A stretch of 64,000 bases of DNA from assembly GCF_900115805.1 (NCBI RefSeq), contig NZ_FOXU01000001.1:868001-932000 (forward strand), written 5' to 3'. The notes under the pieces are model-generated. The model saw only the letters and a program-made list of their open reading frames with translations. It had not been told where the DNA came from and did not search any database. The DNA is from Psychrobacillus psychrotolerans (GTDB lineage: Bacteria > Bacillota > Bacilli > Bacillales_A > Planococcaceae). Of the stretch, positions 9,728-18,075 are shown in pieces (the first letter of the stretch is position 1; the number at the start of each line of letters is the position of its first letter). The translations under genes were made by a program, and so were the position numbers.

Positions 9728-9764
9728 AAAACGCCGGTCCTACGTATGTAGAACCGGCGTTTTA
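9728..9764 (+). terminator. Terminator of defB
   Basis: An 11-bp GC-rich stem (AAAACGCCGGT with ACCGGCGTTTT) with further pairing (CTAC with GTAG) inside the loop follows the defB stop. It would also work for the convergent kinase gene. Confidence 0.88.
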
Positions 9765-9873
9765 GTTATCGTATTCAAGTTTTTAATTTGTCGTTTGTAG
9801 TAGTGATATGATGGCTATTCGAGACTTTTTATTTGTAATTGCACCAACTATAACCACCATTTTGCACTCTCCA

Positions 9874-10800
9874 TTATTGTAAGTCTTTCAATCTTGGCAT
9901 AGCAGATAATGCACCAGGTTTAGTGGCACAGATCCCACCTAACCTATTACTAAATGCGATGTAACGTATCCAGTCCTCTTTTGTGGAAGGATGCCCCTCC
10001 AAATATATCTTTGAAAGAATGCCTGCGACAAAAGCATCTCCAGCACCAGTCGTATCAACTGGTATTACTTTTTCTACCGGAACATGTACTACTTCCCCGT
10101 GAAGCACCGCATAAGTCCCCTCTGCACCAATAGTAATAAGTAAAGCCTCGATATTATATTGCTGCATAGATTTGATACCATCTTCTATAGATGTCGTTTC
10201 CGTTAAAAAGAATAATTCTTCCTCTGTTAACTTCAATATATCAACCATGTTAAAAAAGGAAGAGATGGTTTCTCTACAACTCTCTTCACTACTCCAACGT
10301 AATGGTCTAATGTTAGCATCAAAAGAAATAAGTACATTTGACTTTTTCATATTCTCTACAATTTTTCTAGTTGTCCCAAGAGCTATAGGATGAAATAGGG
10401 TACCAGAACAAAAATGAAAAACAGATGTTTCATGAATTATCTCGTTCTTAATAGCGGAAAAGTCTACTTGGATGTCAGGGGTAACATCAACATAACGTTC
10501 AAAATGACGTTCATTGTTCTCCAAGAGATGTACATATACACCGCTAACCTCTTTTTCGGGAACTATTTGCGAAAAGGATAGATCTACTCCCTCCTCTGCT
10601 AATTCATTTCTAACAAATTCAGATGTTTCATTTTCTCCGGTTACAGTTATGAACGAAGATGCTGCTCCGAGTCGTGCTACTCCTGCAGCAACATTAACGG
10701 TCGCACCACCTAAAAACTTTGTGAATCGACTATTGCTTTGATCTTCTGCAATATAATCGACAAATGCATCTCCATAAATGAGGACAAACTTTTTGGACAT
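9874..10800 (-). CDS. PfkB-family sugar kinase, possibly fructokinase
   Basis: A 308-residue ribokinase-fold kinase. The N-terminal family signature region is GGATVNVAAGVARLGAAS (residues about 31-48) and the C-terminal signature is DTTGAGDAFVAGIL (about 250-263), whose Asp is the catalytic base and whose Gly-Ala-Gly forms the anion hole. The overall form is closest to fructokinase-type members, but substrate cannot be told by eye; 2-keto-3-deoxygluconate or other sugar kinases are alternatives. AAGGAG precedes the ATG. It follows ykrA by 12 bp on the same strand, so the two are probably co-transcribed, pairing a sugar kinase with a HAD sugar-phosphate-type phosphatase. Confidence 0.85.
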   Translation of the reverse strand: MSKKFVLIYGDAFVDYIAEDQSNSRFTKFLGGATVNVAAGVARLGAASSFITVTGENETSEFVRNELAEEGVDLSFSQIVPEKEVSGVYVHLLENNERHFERYVDVTPDIQVDFSAIKNEIIHETSVFHFCSGTLFHPIALGTTRKIVENMKKSNVLISFDANIRPLRWSSEESCRETISSFFNMVDILKLTEEELFFLTETTSIEDGIKSMQQYNIEALLITIGAEGTYAVLHGEVVHVPVEKVIPVDTTGAGDAFVAGILSKIYLEGHPSTKEDWIRYIAFSNRLGGICATKPGALSAMPRLKDLQ

Positions 10801-10812
10801 CTAGTAAACTCC

Positions 10813-11586
10813 TTAAATTAACCTTAATTTTTTCATTGCGTTGGAAAGCCCACTCTCTGATACATGATCCGTAACAAAGGTAGCATGTTCCCTTAACTCT
10901 TCGACACAGTTCCCCATTGCGACACTTGTCCCAGCGAACTGAAGCATTTCTATATCATTTAGGCCATCACCGAAAGCTATCGCATCTTCGGGTCCTCTTC
11001 CAATATGTTTTAACAAAAGATCCATCCCTTTAGCCTTTGAAATCCCTTTAGGAAGAACATCACAGGAAACACGGTGCCAGCGGACAAATTTTAAATTTGG
11101 AAAAGCTTGTTCATATTCCTTTTGTTCCTCTAAACTGCAAAAGATAAGCGCTTGATGAATATCATTCGTCAAATAGAAATCCTCTGCATAACGCGGGAAA
11201 TTTATTTTCAGTGTAGATATACTATCGAATACATCTTGGTGATCTGGAAAGCTAGAAACCATTTCATCACTGTCCATATACACAACTGGTTGCTTTCTTT
11301 TGTTCGCAAACTCCGTTAGTCGGGCCAACTCTTCCCTCTCAACAATCCCTTTATGTAATACTTCTCCTCTGAACTGAACAATTTGGCCATTATAACAAAC
11401 AAACGAATCTATTTTCAATCGATCTAAAACAGCTTGAGCAGTAAAAGGAGAGCGTCCAGTCGATATGACAATTTCATGTCCATTATCTCTGGCCTTTTGA
11501 AGTGACTCTTCTACTCCATCGGGAATATTTTTATCATGGTCTAAAATCGTTCCATCAATATCAAAAAATAAAATTTTGTTTTTCAT
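10813..11586 (-). CDS. ykrA: Cof-type HAD phosphatase YkrA
   Basis: A 257-residue haloacid dehalogenase-superfamily phosphatase. Motif I FFDIDGTI (nucleophile Asp about residue 9), motif II VISTGRSPF (about 40), and motif III/IV FGDGLNDIEML (about 207) are all present. The C2-type cap between motifs II and III marks the Cof/YkrA group, which hydrolyses sugar phosphates and other small phosphoesters. GGAGG precedes the ATG. The divergent intergenic region carries a strong promoter for the opposite strand. In B. subtilis ykrA also sits between rnjA and the deformylase gene. Confidence 0.9.
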   Translation of the reverse strand: MKNKILFFDIDGTILDHDKNIPDGVEESLQKARDNGHEIVISTGRSPFTAQAVLDRLKIDSFVCYNGQIVQFRGEVLHKGIVEREELARLTEFANKRKQPVVYMDSDEMVSSFPDHQDVFDSISTLKINFPRYAEDFYLTNDIHQALIFCSLEEQKEYEQAFPNLKFVRWHRVSCDVLPKGISKAKGMDLLLKHIGRGPEDAIAFGDGLNDIEMLQFAGTSVAMGNCVEELREHATFVTDHVSESGLSNAMKKLRLI

Positions 11587-11637
11587 AAAAATCCTCCATT
11601 CTAAAATGCGAATTATTTGACTTTTCAGTCATAATCC

Positions 11638-11666
11638 TTTACACATTTCACTCTTGCGTATATAAT
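11638..11666 (+). promoter_or_regulatory. Strong sigma-A promoter upstream of the mini-ORF and rpoY-rnjA
   Basis: A -35 TTTACA (11638-11643) and a consensus -10 TATAAT (11661-11666) are separated by exactly 17 bp. Transcription should begin near 11673, 16 bases before the mini-ORF ATG and about 340 bases before rpoY. Confidence 0.85.
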
Positions 11667-11688
11667 ACTCTATAAGGAGTGAATAGCC

Positions 11689-11760
11689 ATGTTGAAACGC
11701 CTGAAAAGGAAATGGTTGAGACGGCTCGGTGGAATGCTTAGAAACAAAACGATTGCTTAA
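11689..11760 (+). CDS. 23-residue highly basic leader peptide or small protein
   Basis: A short frame, MLKRLKRKWLRR followed by LGGMLRNKTIA, begins 7-8 bases after a strong SD (AAGGAG at 11675-11680). It lies just downstream of a near-consensus promoter and ends in TAA. Nine of 23 residues are Lys or Arg and there are no acidic residues; the spacing of Leu/Trp between the basic residues gives an amphipathic helix. It lies within a roughly 270-nt transcript that ends in an intrinsic terminator before rpoY. It could be a regulatory leader peptide, an independent small protein, or the coding part of a dual-function RNA. I do not recognise it. Confidence 0.55.
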   Translation: MLKRLKRKWLRRLGGMLRNKTIA

Positions 11761-11912
11761 AGTAGGCTTCAATCCTCAGTTTTTCACTACAGGATTAATA
11801 GTTTTAACATTTGACCGCTTACGTAAATTTAATCTCCCGCTAACGCCAAAGTTTTAGGACAAGGCTTAAAATCGGGATATTACACTACTCGTAACGCAGG
11901 TAAAATACTTTT

Positions 11913-11938
11913 GCCCTCTAAAATGGAGGGCTTTTCTT
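11913..11938 (+). terminator. Intrinsic terminator between the mini-ORF and rpoY
   Basis: The stem GCCCTC(T)/(G)GAGGGC with a 5-nt loop is followed by CTTTTCTTTATTTT. It lies on the coding strand upstream of rpoY. Confidence 0.85.
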
Positions 11939-12009
11939 TATTTTAAATAAGTGTCATGATAATATAAAGAGAATTGATTTATTTTGAACGTGAAAAAGGA
12001 GAGTATAAA

Positions 12010-12219
12010 ATGATTTTTAAAGTTTATTATCAAGAGAATGTACTAGAAGTACCAGTTCGCGAAAACACACAATGTTTATATGTAGAGGCTGAAACTGAGC
12101 GCGAAGTTCGTGCGCTATTAATAGACCGCAAATATAATATCGAATTAATTCAGTTGCTTGAAGGTAATCATTTAGAGTACGAACAAGCCGGCGAGAATTA
12201 CAAAGTAGAGAAGATTTAA
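12010..12219 (+). CDS. rpoY: RNA polymerase epsilon subunit
   Basis: A 69-residue protein matching RpoY (YkzG, DUF1447), a small Firmicutes RNA polymerase subunit that sits near the DNA jaw. Recognisable features are the start [18 protein letters not shown], the [13 protein letters not shown] stretch and [15 protein letters not shown] at the end. Its length equals that of B. subtilis RpoY. I chose the ATG at 12010, with AAAGGAG 7 bases before it; a longer frame from 11974 lacks an SD. It precedes rnjA by 3 bp, the conserved rpoY-rnjA operon. Confidence 0.93.
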   Translation: MIFKVYYQENVLEVPVRENTQCLYVEAETEREVRALLIDRKYNIELIQLLEGNHLEYEQAGENYKVEKI

Positions 12220-12222
12220 TAT

Positions 12223-13890
12223 ATGAAATTTGTAAAAAATGACCAAACTGCGGTTTTCGCCCTCGGCGGACTAGGCGAAATCGGCAAAAACACATATGGC
12301 GTTCAATTCCAAGATGAAATAATATTAATCGATGCTGGTATTAAATTCCCAGAGGATGATTTACTCGGCATTGATTATGTAATTCCTGATTACACTTATT
12401 TAGTAAAAAATGTGGACAAGATTAAAGGACTCTTTATCACTCACGGTCACGAAGATCATATCGGTGGTATTCCCTATCTTTTAAAACAAATTAATGTACC
12501 CGTTTACGGAGGAAAGCTTGCCCTTGGTTTATTAAGAAATAAATTAGAAGAGCATGGCTTACTACGCCAAACAAAAATGATCGTTATTCAAGAAGAAGAT
12601 GTTATCAAGTTCAGAAAAACTTCTGTAAGTTTCTATCGTACAACACATAGTATTCCAGATGCATTTGGGATAGTGGTAAAAACACCACCCGGCAATATTG
12701 TGCATACGGGTGACTTTAAATTTGATTTCACACCTGTAGGTGAACCAGCTAACTTAACAAAAATGGCTGAAATCGGAAAAGATGGAGTGCTATGCTTACT
12801 ATCAGATAGTACAAATGCAGAAATCCCTAATTTTACAATGTCAGAGCGTAAAGTCGGAGAAAGCATGGATTCTATTTTCCGTAAGGTAGATGGTCGTATT
12901 ATCTTCGCTACTTTTGCATCTAATATTCATAGACTTCAACAAGTAACCGACGCAGCTGTTCTTCATGGACGTAAAATTGCTGTCTTTGGTCGAAGCATGG
13001 ATAATGCTATGACAATCGGTCGTGAACTAGGTTATATTACAGCTCCAAAAGAAACGTTTGTGGATGTAAGCGCATTGAACCGATTACCAGCAAACGAAGT
13101 GCTTATACTTTGTACAGGTAGTCAAGGGGAACCGATGGCAGCATTATCTCGTATCGCAAACGGTACACATCGACAAATTCAAATTCAACCTGGAGATACA
13201 GTAGTATTTTCTTCTTCACCTATCCCTGGAAATAGAGCAAGTGTCAATCGTACGATTAACTTACTATTCCGTGCGGGAGCAGAAGTAATCCACGGTTCAT
13301 TAAATAATATTCACACATCTGGGCATGGTTCACAAGAAGAGAATAAGCTTATGCTTCGTCTAATGAAGCCTAAGTTCTTCATGCCGATTCACGGAGAGTA
13401 TCGAATGCTGAAGATTCATACTGAATTAGCAGTAGATTGCGATGTAGATCCGGATAATACCTTTATTATGGAAAACGGAGAAGTACTTGCCTTGAGTGCT
13501 GATGAGGCACATGTTGCTGGCCGAATTCCTTCTGGCGATATTTATATTGACGGAAGTGGAATTGGAGATATTGGTAATATAGTTCTTCGTGATCGTCGTG
13601 TCTTATCAGAGGAAGGCTTAGTTATTGTTGTAGTAAGTGCTGATATGGAGAAGAAAAAAATTGTATCAGGTCCTGATATTATCTCTCGTGGTTTCGTTTA
13701 TATGCGTGAATCAGGAACAATGATTAATGAGGCACAACAAATGTTGAATAAACATTTACGATACACTATTCAAAGTAAAGAGACTGAATGGTCTGAACTA
13801 AAAAATGAAATTATAGACGTTCTAAGTCCTTATTTATATGAAAAGACGAAACGTCGTCCAATGATACTTCCGATTATTATGGAAGTATAA
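12223..13890 (+). CDS. rnjA: Ribonuclease J1
   Basis: A 555-residue metallo-beta-lactamase/beta-CASP nuclease with 5'-3' exo- and endonuclease activity, central to mRNA decay and rRNA maturation. The metal site is visible as [14 protein letters not shown] (residues about 74-87), [11 protein letters not shown] (about 160) and LSDSTNAE (about 190). The beta-CASP region holds [14 protein letters not shown] and the [16 protein letters not shown] motif. HGEYRML near residue 390 supplies a late His. The C-terminal domain, about 100 residues, is full length. It is co-transcribed with rpoY and ends in a strong terminator. Confidence 0.96.
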   Translation: MKFVKNDQTAVFALGGLGEIGKNTYGVQFQDEIILIDAGIKFPEDDLLGIDYVIPDYTYLVKNVDKIKGLFITHGHEDHIGGIPYLLKQINVPVYGGKLALGLLRNKLEEHGLLRQTKMIVIQEEDVIKFRKTSVSFYRTTHSIPDAFGIVVKTPPGNIVHTGDFKFDFTPVGEPANLTKMAEIGKDGVLCLLSDSTNAEIPNFTMSERKVGESMDSIFRKVDGRIIFATFASNIHRLQQVTDAAVLHGRKIAVFGRSMDNAMTIGRELGYITAPKETFVDVSALNRLPANEVLILCTGSQGEPMAALSRIANGTHRQIQIQPGDTVVFSSSPIPGNRASVNRTINLLFRAGAEVIHGSLNNIHTSGHGSQEENKLMLRLMKPKFFMPIHGEYRMLKIHTELAVDCDVDPDNTFIMENGEVLALSADEAHVAGRIPSGDIYIDGSGIGDIGNIVLRDRRVLSEEGLVIVVVSADMEKKKIVSGPDIISRGFVYMRESGTMINEAQQMLNKHLRYTIQSKETEWSELKNEIIDVLSPYLYEKTKRRPMILPIIMEV

Positions 13891-13892
13891 GT

Positions 13893-13931
13893 AATAACCT
13901 CAGAATCTAAAATTCTGAGGTTATTTTTTTT
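13893..13931 (+). terminator. Terminator of rpoY-rnjA
   Basis: A 14-bp stem (AATAACCTCAGAAT with ATTCTGAGGTTATT), 5-nt loop and a run of T follows directly after the stop. Confidence 0.95.
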
Positions 13932-13944
13932 ACCTAAAAGTTAG

Positions 13945-13973
13945 TTGTACATGTTCCCTCTTTTGAATATCAT
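13945..13973 (+). promoter_or_regulatory. Sigma-A promoter of the LysE-type exporter
   Basis: A -35 TTGTAC (13945-13950) and a -10 TATCAT (13968-13973) are 17 bp apart. The expected transcript start near 13980 excludes the ATG at 13976 and supports the start at 14009. Confidence 0.7.
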
Positions 13974-14008
13974 ACATGGATATCATTCCAATGGAGGCGG
14001 CATCTAGT

Positions 14009-14635
14009 ATGAACTCAATATTTACTTATATTTTTTTAGGTATATCCTTAGCGGCACCAGTGGGACCTGTCAATGCGGCACAATTAAATACAGGTATAAA
14101 GAACGGATTCTTTCATGCATGGATTTTTGGCTTTGGTGCTTTGTTGGCTGATATTTTATATATGGTGTTAGTCTATTTTGGAGTGGGACAATTTGTTGAT
14201 TCTCCATATATCAAAATATTTCTAAGGTCCTTTGGATGCTTTGTTCTAATTTACACCGGGATAGAAAGTCTACTAACGCTCCATAAGATTAAGTTAAATT
14301 ACCATAAAGAAAAAAGAATTAGATTTAGACAGTCATTATCTTCAGGATTTCTTTTGGCTTTGCTAAACCCTTTAAGCATTCTTTTCTGGTTAGGAATATT
14401 TGGTTCAGTACTAGCTGAAGCCTCTCAACAAATTACGGATAGTCAACTCATTTTATATTGCTTTGCAATTATTGGGGGTATTATTTTATGGGATACTTTT
14501 ACGGCTTTCCTATCTAGTGGTGCACGGAAGTTTCTTTCCAATAAATTTTTAGTGATCATTTCTATCATTTCCTCTTTGTCCATGCTTGGTTTCGGAATTT
14601 ATTTTGGCATTCAAGCTTATCAATTACTTTTTTAA
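14009..14635 (+). CDS. LysE-family amino acid exporter
   Basis: A 208-residue membrane protein with about six predicted helices. The family signature is at the start: FLGISLAAPVGPVNAAQL (residues about 8-25), and LLALLNPLSILFWLGIFGS lies near residue 115. LysE/RhtB proteins export amino acids such as lysine, arginine, homoserine or threonine; the substrate here is unknown. The ATG at 14009 has GGAGG 11 bases upstream. Its stop codon overlaps by 4 bp the stop of the convergent amino acid permease, and I see no terminator between them. Confidence 0.85.
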   Translation: MNSIFTYIFLGISLAAPVGPVNAAQLNTGIKNGFFHAWIFGFGALLADILYMVLVYFGVGQFVDSPYIKIFLRSFGCFVLIYTGIESLLTLHKIKLNYHKEKRIRFRQSLSSGFLLALLNPLSILFWLGIFGSVLAEASQQITDSQLILYCFAIIGGIILWDTFTAFLSSGARKFLSNKFLVIISIISSLSMLGFGIYFGIQAYQLLF

Positions 14636-15969
14636 ACCTCTTCTTTTTTCCACTTTTTGCGTAAAAATAATACGATGATCGCGATAATTGATAGGAATAT
14701 GAGGCTGATGAAGAAACCTGGTCGACTAGTTGAATGAAAAAGCGCCCCACTGACAGCTGCCGAAACAAGAATAATACCGATTACTCTTTTTACTTTATCA
14801 GCTTTCGTTGTGTCCACTAGCCTGTGATACATAGCTAAGATAAACAGCCAATTATAAAGCAACATCAATGCGGCTGCAGTAGTTATATACTGATAAACTT
14901 TATCTGGTAGCAACAAGGAAGTAACTATCGAAAGAATAAGACCTACAGAAGTTAGAGCTATTGCTGGTAAAGGCGTCTTAAACTTCTTTTTCGTTTGCTT
15001 ACTAAATATGGCTGGTGCATCCCCCTCTTCAGATAAGGTAGTAAGGATTGTCGTTACTGAGAATAGGGACGCTGACATAGTTGAAAAACCCGCAATTATA
15101 ATAGCAGCTGTAAAAACATGAGGGAAAAAATCCAGATTAAAACCGGATAATGCTGTAACAAATGGGCTCTTGTCATCCTTATATTTAGTATATGGCATTA
15201 ATAATAACGCCAAAATAAGAGACGTGACATAGATTATACCAAGTAATCCTAACATGACCTTACCCGATTTTGGTGCATCTTCTTTCTTTTTCAGATAAAT
15301 AGCCATGACACCCATTACTTCAATTCCACCGTGTGCATAAAATGCAAATAGAAGAGCACTCCAAAAACCTAAAATTCCTTTCGGAAAGAAACCTTCTAAT
15401 GTACTTGGAATATTATCTTTAGGGTTGCCATCTATTACTCCAGTCAATGCCAAAACTGCAATTATGATGAACATAAAAATAGCAGCAATTTTCATCACTG
15501 CGAATACACTTTCTAGTTTTCCAAATGCCTTTGCTCCTATGAATAACACTAACAATCCGCAAATTGCATAAATTAATGCAAATATCCATAGAGCTACTTT
15601 TGGAAACCAAAGTTTGGTTAACAGAGATATCGCTGTCAATTGACTACCAATGATCAATATTTCGGAACACCAGTAAACCCACCCACTACTAAATCCCGCC
15701 CAACGTCCATAAGCTTTTTTGGCATAAGTTCGAAATGATCCTTTTTGTGGATCATTCGCTGACATTTTAGCAAGTGCCTCAAACACAATATAGGTAGCAC
15801 AAGCTGCCATAGTGAAAGCCAATATAACCGAAGGACCAGTCATTTGGATGGCTATGCTAGAAGCTAAGAAAAATCCTGTGCCAATAATACATCCTACTCC
15901 GATAAGAGATAGTTGCCACCATGCTAAGTGACCATCTTCCTTATTGGTACTAACCGGTTTTTTGGACAT
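14632..15969 (-). CDS. APC-superfamily amino acid permease
   Basis: A 445-residue transporter with 12 predicted helices. The family substrate motif GVGCIIGTGFFLASS is in helix 1 (residues about 24-38). Gly-Ser-Phe-Arg-Thr-Tyr after helix 2 and GGIEVMGVMAIYL in helix 6 fit the amino acid transporter (AAT-like, AnsP/RocE/GabP) group. Substrate cannot be assigned. GAGGAGGT precedes the ATG with good spacing. It faces the LysE-type exporter tail to tail, so uptake and export genes for amino acids lie side by side, transcribed toward each other. Confidence 0.85.
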   Translation of the reverse strand: MSKKPVSTNKEDGHLAWWQLSLIGVGCIIGTGFFLASSIAIQMTGPSVILAFTMAACATYIVFEALAKMSANDPQKGSFRTYAKKAYGRWAGFSSGWVYWCSEILIIGSQLTAISLLTKLWFPKVALWIFALIYAICGLLVLFIGAKAFGKLESVFAVMKIAAIFMFIIIAVLALTGVIDGNPKDNIPSTLEGFFPKGILGFWSALLFAFYAHGGIEVMGVMAIYLKKKEDAPKSGKVMLGLLGIIYVTSLILALLLMPYTKYKDDKSPFVTALSGFNLDFFPHVFTAAIIIAGFSTMSASLFSVTTILTTLSEEGDAPAIFSKQTKKKFKTPLPAIALTSVGLILSIVTSLLLPDKVYQYITTAAALMLLYNWLFILAMYHRLVDTTKADKVKRVIGIILVSAAVSGALFHSTSRPGFFISLIFLSIIAIIVLFLRKKWKKEEV

Positions 15970-16076
15970 TTCACACCTCCTCGTAAACCTAGTATTTCAC
16001 GAGAAATAGTAATTATGAGTTCGGTTTACACTTGGAGAATGATTTCTTTGGGTTATATATTAGTTCACTAATACAT

Positions 16077-16116
16077 AAAGAGACTGTTTATGACATGAGT
16101 CACAAACAGTCTCTTT
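16077..16116 (-). terminator. Terminator of ktrC
   Basis: A 13-bp perfect stem (AAAGAGACTGTTT with AAACAGTCTCTTT) around a 14-nt loop lies 20 bases after the ktrC stop. The T run on the minus strand is short. Confidence 0.75.
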
Positions 16117-16135
16117 TATAAAACTGATATTTTTC

Positions 16136-16795
16136 TTAAGATAATACTTTCTTTTCAAAACGTATAATATCTACGTCCGCTCCAATAATGATTAATACAT
16201 CATTAAGTATTAAATTTTCATCGGCCTGTGGAGAAACTATAATATTATTTCCTCGTTTAATCGCCACAATATTGATGCCATATTTTGCACGGATATCTAA
16301 ATCAATAAGTGATTTACTTGCTATTTTCTCATTGACTCTTATTTCCATAATAGAATGTTCATCAGAAAGTTCAAGATAGTCTAATACATTGTTGGAAAGA
16401 ATATTGTTTGCAATTCTAATACCCATATCTCTTTCAGGATGTACTACCTGATCTGCTCCAATTTTTCTTAACACCTTTTCATGGTAATCATTTTGTGCTT
16501 TGACTGTAATTTTCTTTACGCCAATCTCTTTTAGCATTAAAGTAGTCAAAATACTAGATTGAATGTCGTCTCCAATAGCTACAATAACATGTTCAAAGTT
16601 TCGAATACCCAATGATTTCAGCACAGCTTCGTCTGTTGTATCAGCAACTACCGCCTGAGTGGCGATGGTCGCAAACTCATCTACACGTTCAGATGCTATA
16701 TCAATTGCCATAACATCTGCTCCTTGATCAATCAGCTCTCTGACAATACTACCACCGAATCTACCTAAACCGACTACAACAAATTCTTTGTGCAT
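16136..16795 (-). CDS. ktrC: KtrC-type potassium channel gating protein (RCK)
   Basis: A 219-residue cytosolic regulator of a Ktr potassium transporter. The RCK_N Rossmann domain (residues 1-130) has GLGRFGGSIVREL and an Asp at the end of strand 2 (MAIDIASERV) for nucleotide binding. The RCK_C domain (about 135-219) is where KtrA/KtrC proteins bind c-di-AMP. KtrC normally works with the membrane subunit KtrD; a KtrD-type gene lies at 52.1-53.4 kb in this window. As in B. subtilis, it is close to, but apart from, rnjA. It has its own promoter and terminator. Confidence 0.92.
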   Translation of the reverse strand: MHKEFVVVGLGRFGGSIVRELIDQGADVMAIDIASERVDEFATIATQAVVADTTDEAVLKSLGIRNFEHVIVAIGDDIQSSILTTLMLKEIGVKKITVKAQNDYHEKVLRKIGADQVVHPERDMGIRIANNILSNNVLDYLELSDEHSIMEIRVNEKIASKSLIDLDIRAKYGINIVAIKRGNNIIVSPQADENLILNDVLIIIGADVDIIRFEKKVLS

Positions 16796-16813
16796 CCTAA
16801 ATGCCCCCTACAT

Positions 16814-16842
16814 ATCTAATGCGATAAGTTTAACATATCCAA
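16814..16842 (-). promoter_or_regulatory. Sigma-A promoter of ktrC
   Basis: On the minus strand, -35 TTGGAT (16837-16842) and -10 TTAGAT (16814-16819) are 17 bp apart. An AGGGGG SD lies between the promoter and the ATG. Confidence 0.65.
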
Positions 16843-16869
16843 TCCTTTAATTGATAGGGGATTTAATCA

Positions 16870-17319
16870 TTATTTTATGTTTTCATTTATAAGCATAAGC
16901 AGCCTTTTTTCTAACATCATCATCCCTTTTTCGCCTGCTTGCATATGCCTTAATAGTCCTTTCTTATCAAACAAATAAAAAGATGGAACTACTCGATTTT
17001 GAAATTGATTAGTCACGATTAGTTCATGATCCAAATAGATAGAATCCTTCATCCTTCCTCGTTGAATTGCATCTAGAATAGGCTTCTCGAATAAGTCATC
17101 TCTAGATCTTGGCATATGAATCCCTACTACATGAAAGTTTTCCTTATATTTTTCTTTCCACAATCTAATGTTATTATATGCTCCTCCACATAATGAACAA
17201 CTCACTGACCAAAAGTAAACTAGGACGGGCTTTTCCCCTATTAGTCTGTCATTGTTTATCTGTCCATTTATCCATCTCGTATCCATTGGAAATGACGGTA
17301 ATTTAGTACGTAGCTTCAC
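16870..17319 (-). CDS. Thioredoxin-like (TlpA/redoxin) protein
   Basis: A 149-residue thioredoxin-fold protein. The redox motif is CSLC (residues 41-44), preceded by the expected LVYFWSVS strand. VVPSFYLFDKKGLLR (about 112) supplies the cis-Pro loop and the following strand of the TlpA/AhpC-TSA type. There is no signal peptide or membrane anchor, unlike ResA or StoA, so it should be cytosolic. The N-terminal LPSFPMDTRWINGQINN matches the opening of redoxin domains. The GTG start has GAAGGGAT 7 bases upstream. The target is unknown. Confidence 0.8.
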   Translation of the reverse strand: MKLRTKLPSFPMDTRWINGQINNDRLIGEKPVLVYFWSVSCSLCGGAYNNIRLWKEKYKENFHVVGIHMPRSRDDLFEKPILDAIQRGRMKDSIYLDHELIVTNQFQNRVVPSFYLFDKKGLLRHMQAGEKGMMMLEKRLLMLINENIK

Positions 17320-17424
17320 TGCCTAGATCCCTTCTTTCTTTCAGCATTCATTAGTATATGCATTCTTCAAAAATAGCGTTTGTTCTGTTTAAGAAAAAAA
17401 TTTTGATATTCCTCAAATAAATTG

Positions 17425-17460
17425 TTAAAGTAAACTTTAAGTTGTGTTAAAATAAACTTT
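17425..17460. promoter_or_regulatory. Tandem operator-like palindromes before the XRE-cupin gene
   Basis: TTAAAGTAAACTTTAA (17425-17440) is a 7-bp-arm palindrome. A second, degraded copy, TTAAAATAAACTTT, begins 22 bp further on, two helical turns away. They lie 45-75 bp upstream of an XRE regulator gene, in its likely promoter, and are good candidates for autoregulation and control of potABCD. Confidence 0.6.
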
Positions 17461-17501
17461 GTCTGAAAAATACTAGTTTATTTCCGAAGGAGCCTAAAAA
17501 T

Positions 17502-18047
17502 ATGCAAATCGGGAAAAAAATTAAACAGTTGCGCTTAAAAAAAGGTCTGACACAAGAAGAATTAGGTGAAAGAACCGATTTAAGTAAAGGTTTTATATCT
17601 CAATTGGAAAGAGATATAAACTCTCCTTCTATCGAAACGTTGTTTTCAATCTTAAACGTCCTAGGTTCCAAGCCAAAAGATTTTTTTGATGACGATGATC
17701 ATTCTCGCACGAAAGTGTACTACCCGAAAGAAGAACAGACTATTTACTTGGATGATGAAAAAAAGTACAAGCTTCATTGGCTAATTTCAGAATCCAATGA
17801 AAATGAAATGGAGCCAGTACTAATTTCATTGGATATTGGGGGACAATTTAAACAATTCGAACCTTCTCTTTCCGAGACTTTCATATACGTGCTACAAGGG
17901 AAAGTGACACTCACTATAGGTAAACAAAACTATATAGCTACAGCTGGTGAATCACTTTATTTTGATGCTTCTGATAATCATCTTCTACAAAATGCAGCGG
18001 AAGAAATTTCAAAGGTAATCTATGTCGTTAACAATTCTTATTTGTAA
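17502..18047 (+). CDS. XRE-family regulator with C-terminal cupin domain
   Basis: A 181-residue regulator. The N-terminal helix-turn-helix (residues 3-60) reads LRLKKGLTQEELGERTDLSK then GFISQLERDINSPS. The cupin domain (about 105-178) includes FIYVLQGKVTLTIG and ESLYFDASDNH. Proteins of this build (PuuR-like) sense a small molecule through the cupin. The gene is 28 bp ahead of potA on the same strand and is most likely the polyamine-responsive repressor of this operon, as in other bacilli. GAAGGAG precedes the ATG. Two operator-like palindromes lie upstream. Confidence 0.88.
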   Translation: MQIGKKIKQLRLKKGLTQEELGERTDLSKGFISQLERDINSPSIETLFSILNVLGSKPKDFFDDDDHSRTKVYYPKEEQTIYLDDEKKYKLHWLISESNENEMEPVLISLDIGGQFKQFEPSLSETFIYVLQGKVTLTIGKQNYIATAGESLYFDASDNHLLQNAAEEISKVIYVVNNSYL

Positions 18048-18075
18048 GATACTTAAATAACAATGGAGGTATATT

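Larger units (their letters stand above)
11673..11940 (+). ncRNA. Candidate leader/attenuator RNA of rpoY-rnjA
   Basis: The stretch from the inferred start of transcription to the terminator contains the 23-codon ORF and then about 150 nt of non-coding sequence. Visible pairings include the hairpin AATCCT/AGGATT (11771-11796), a TTACGTAA palindrome near 11819, and TCCCG/CGGGA enclosing about 35 nt. It ends in an intrinsic terminator 70 nt before rpoY, with no equally good promoter between them. The layout fits a transcription attenuator or a terminated small RNA with read-through into rpoY-rnjA. No known riboswitch class was recognised. Confidence 0.45.

Noticed and set aside
12017-12295. 92-codon minus-strand frame across rpoY and rnjA
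   Set aside because: Antisense to two conserved genes; no promoter or SD.
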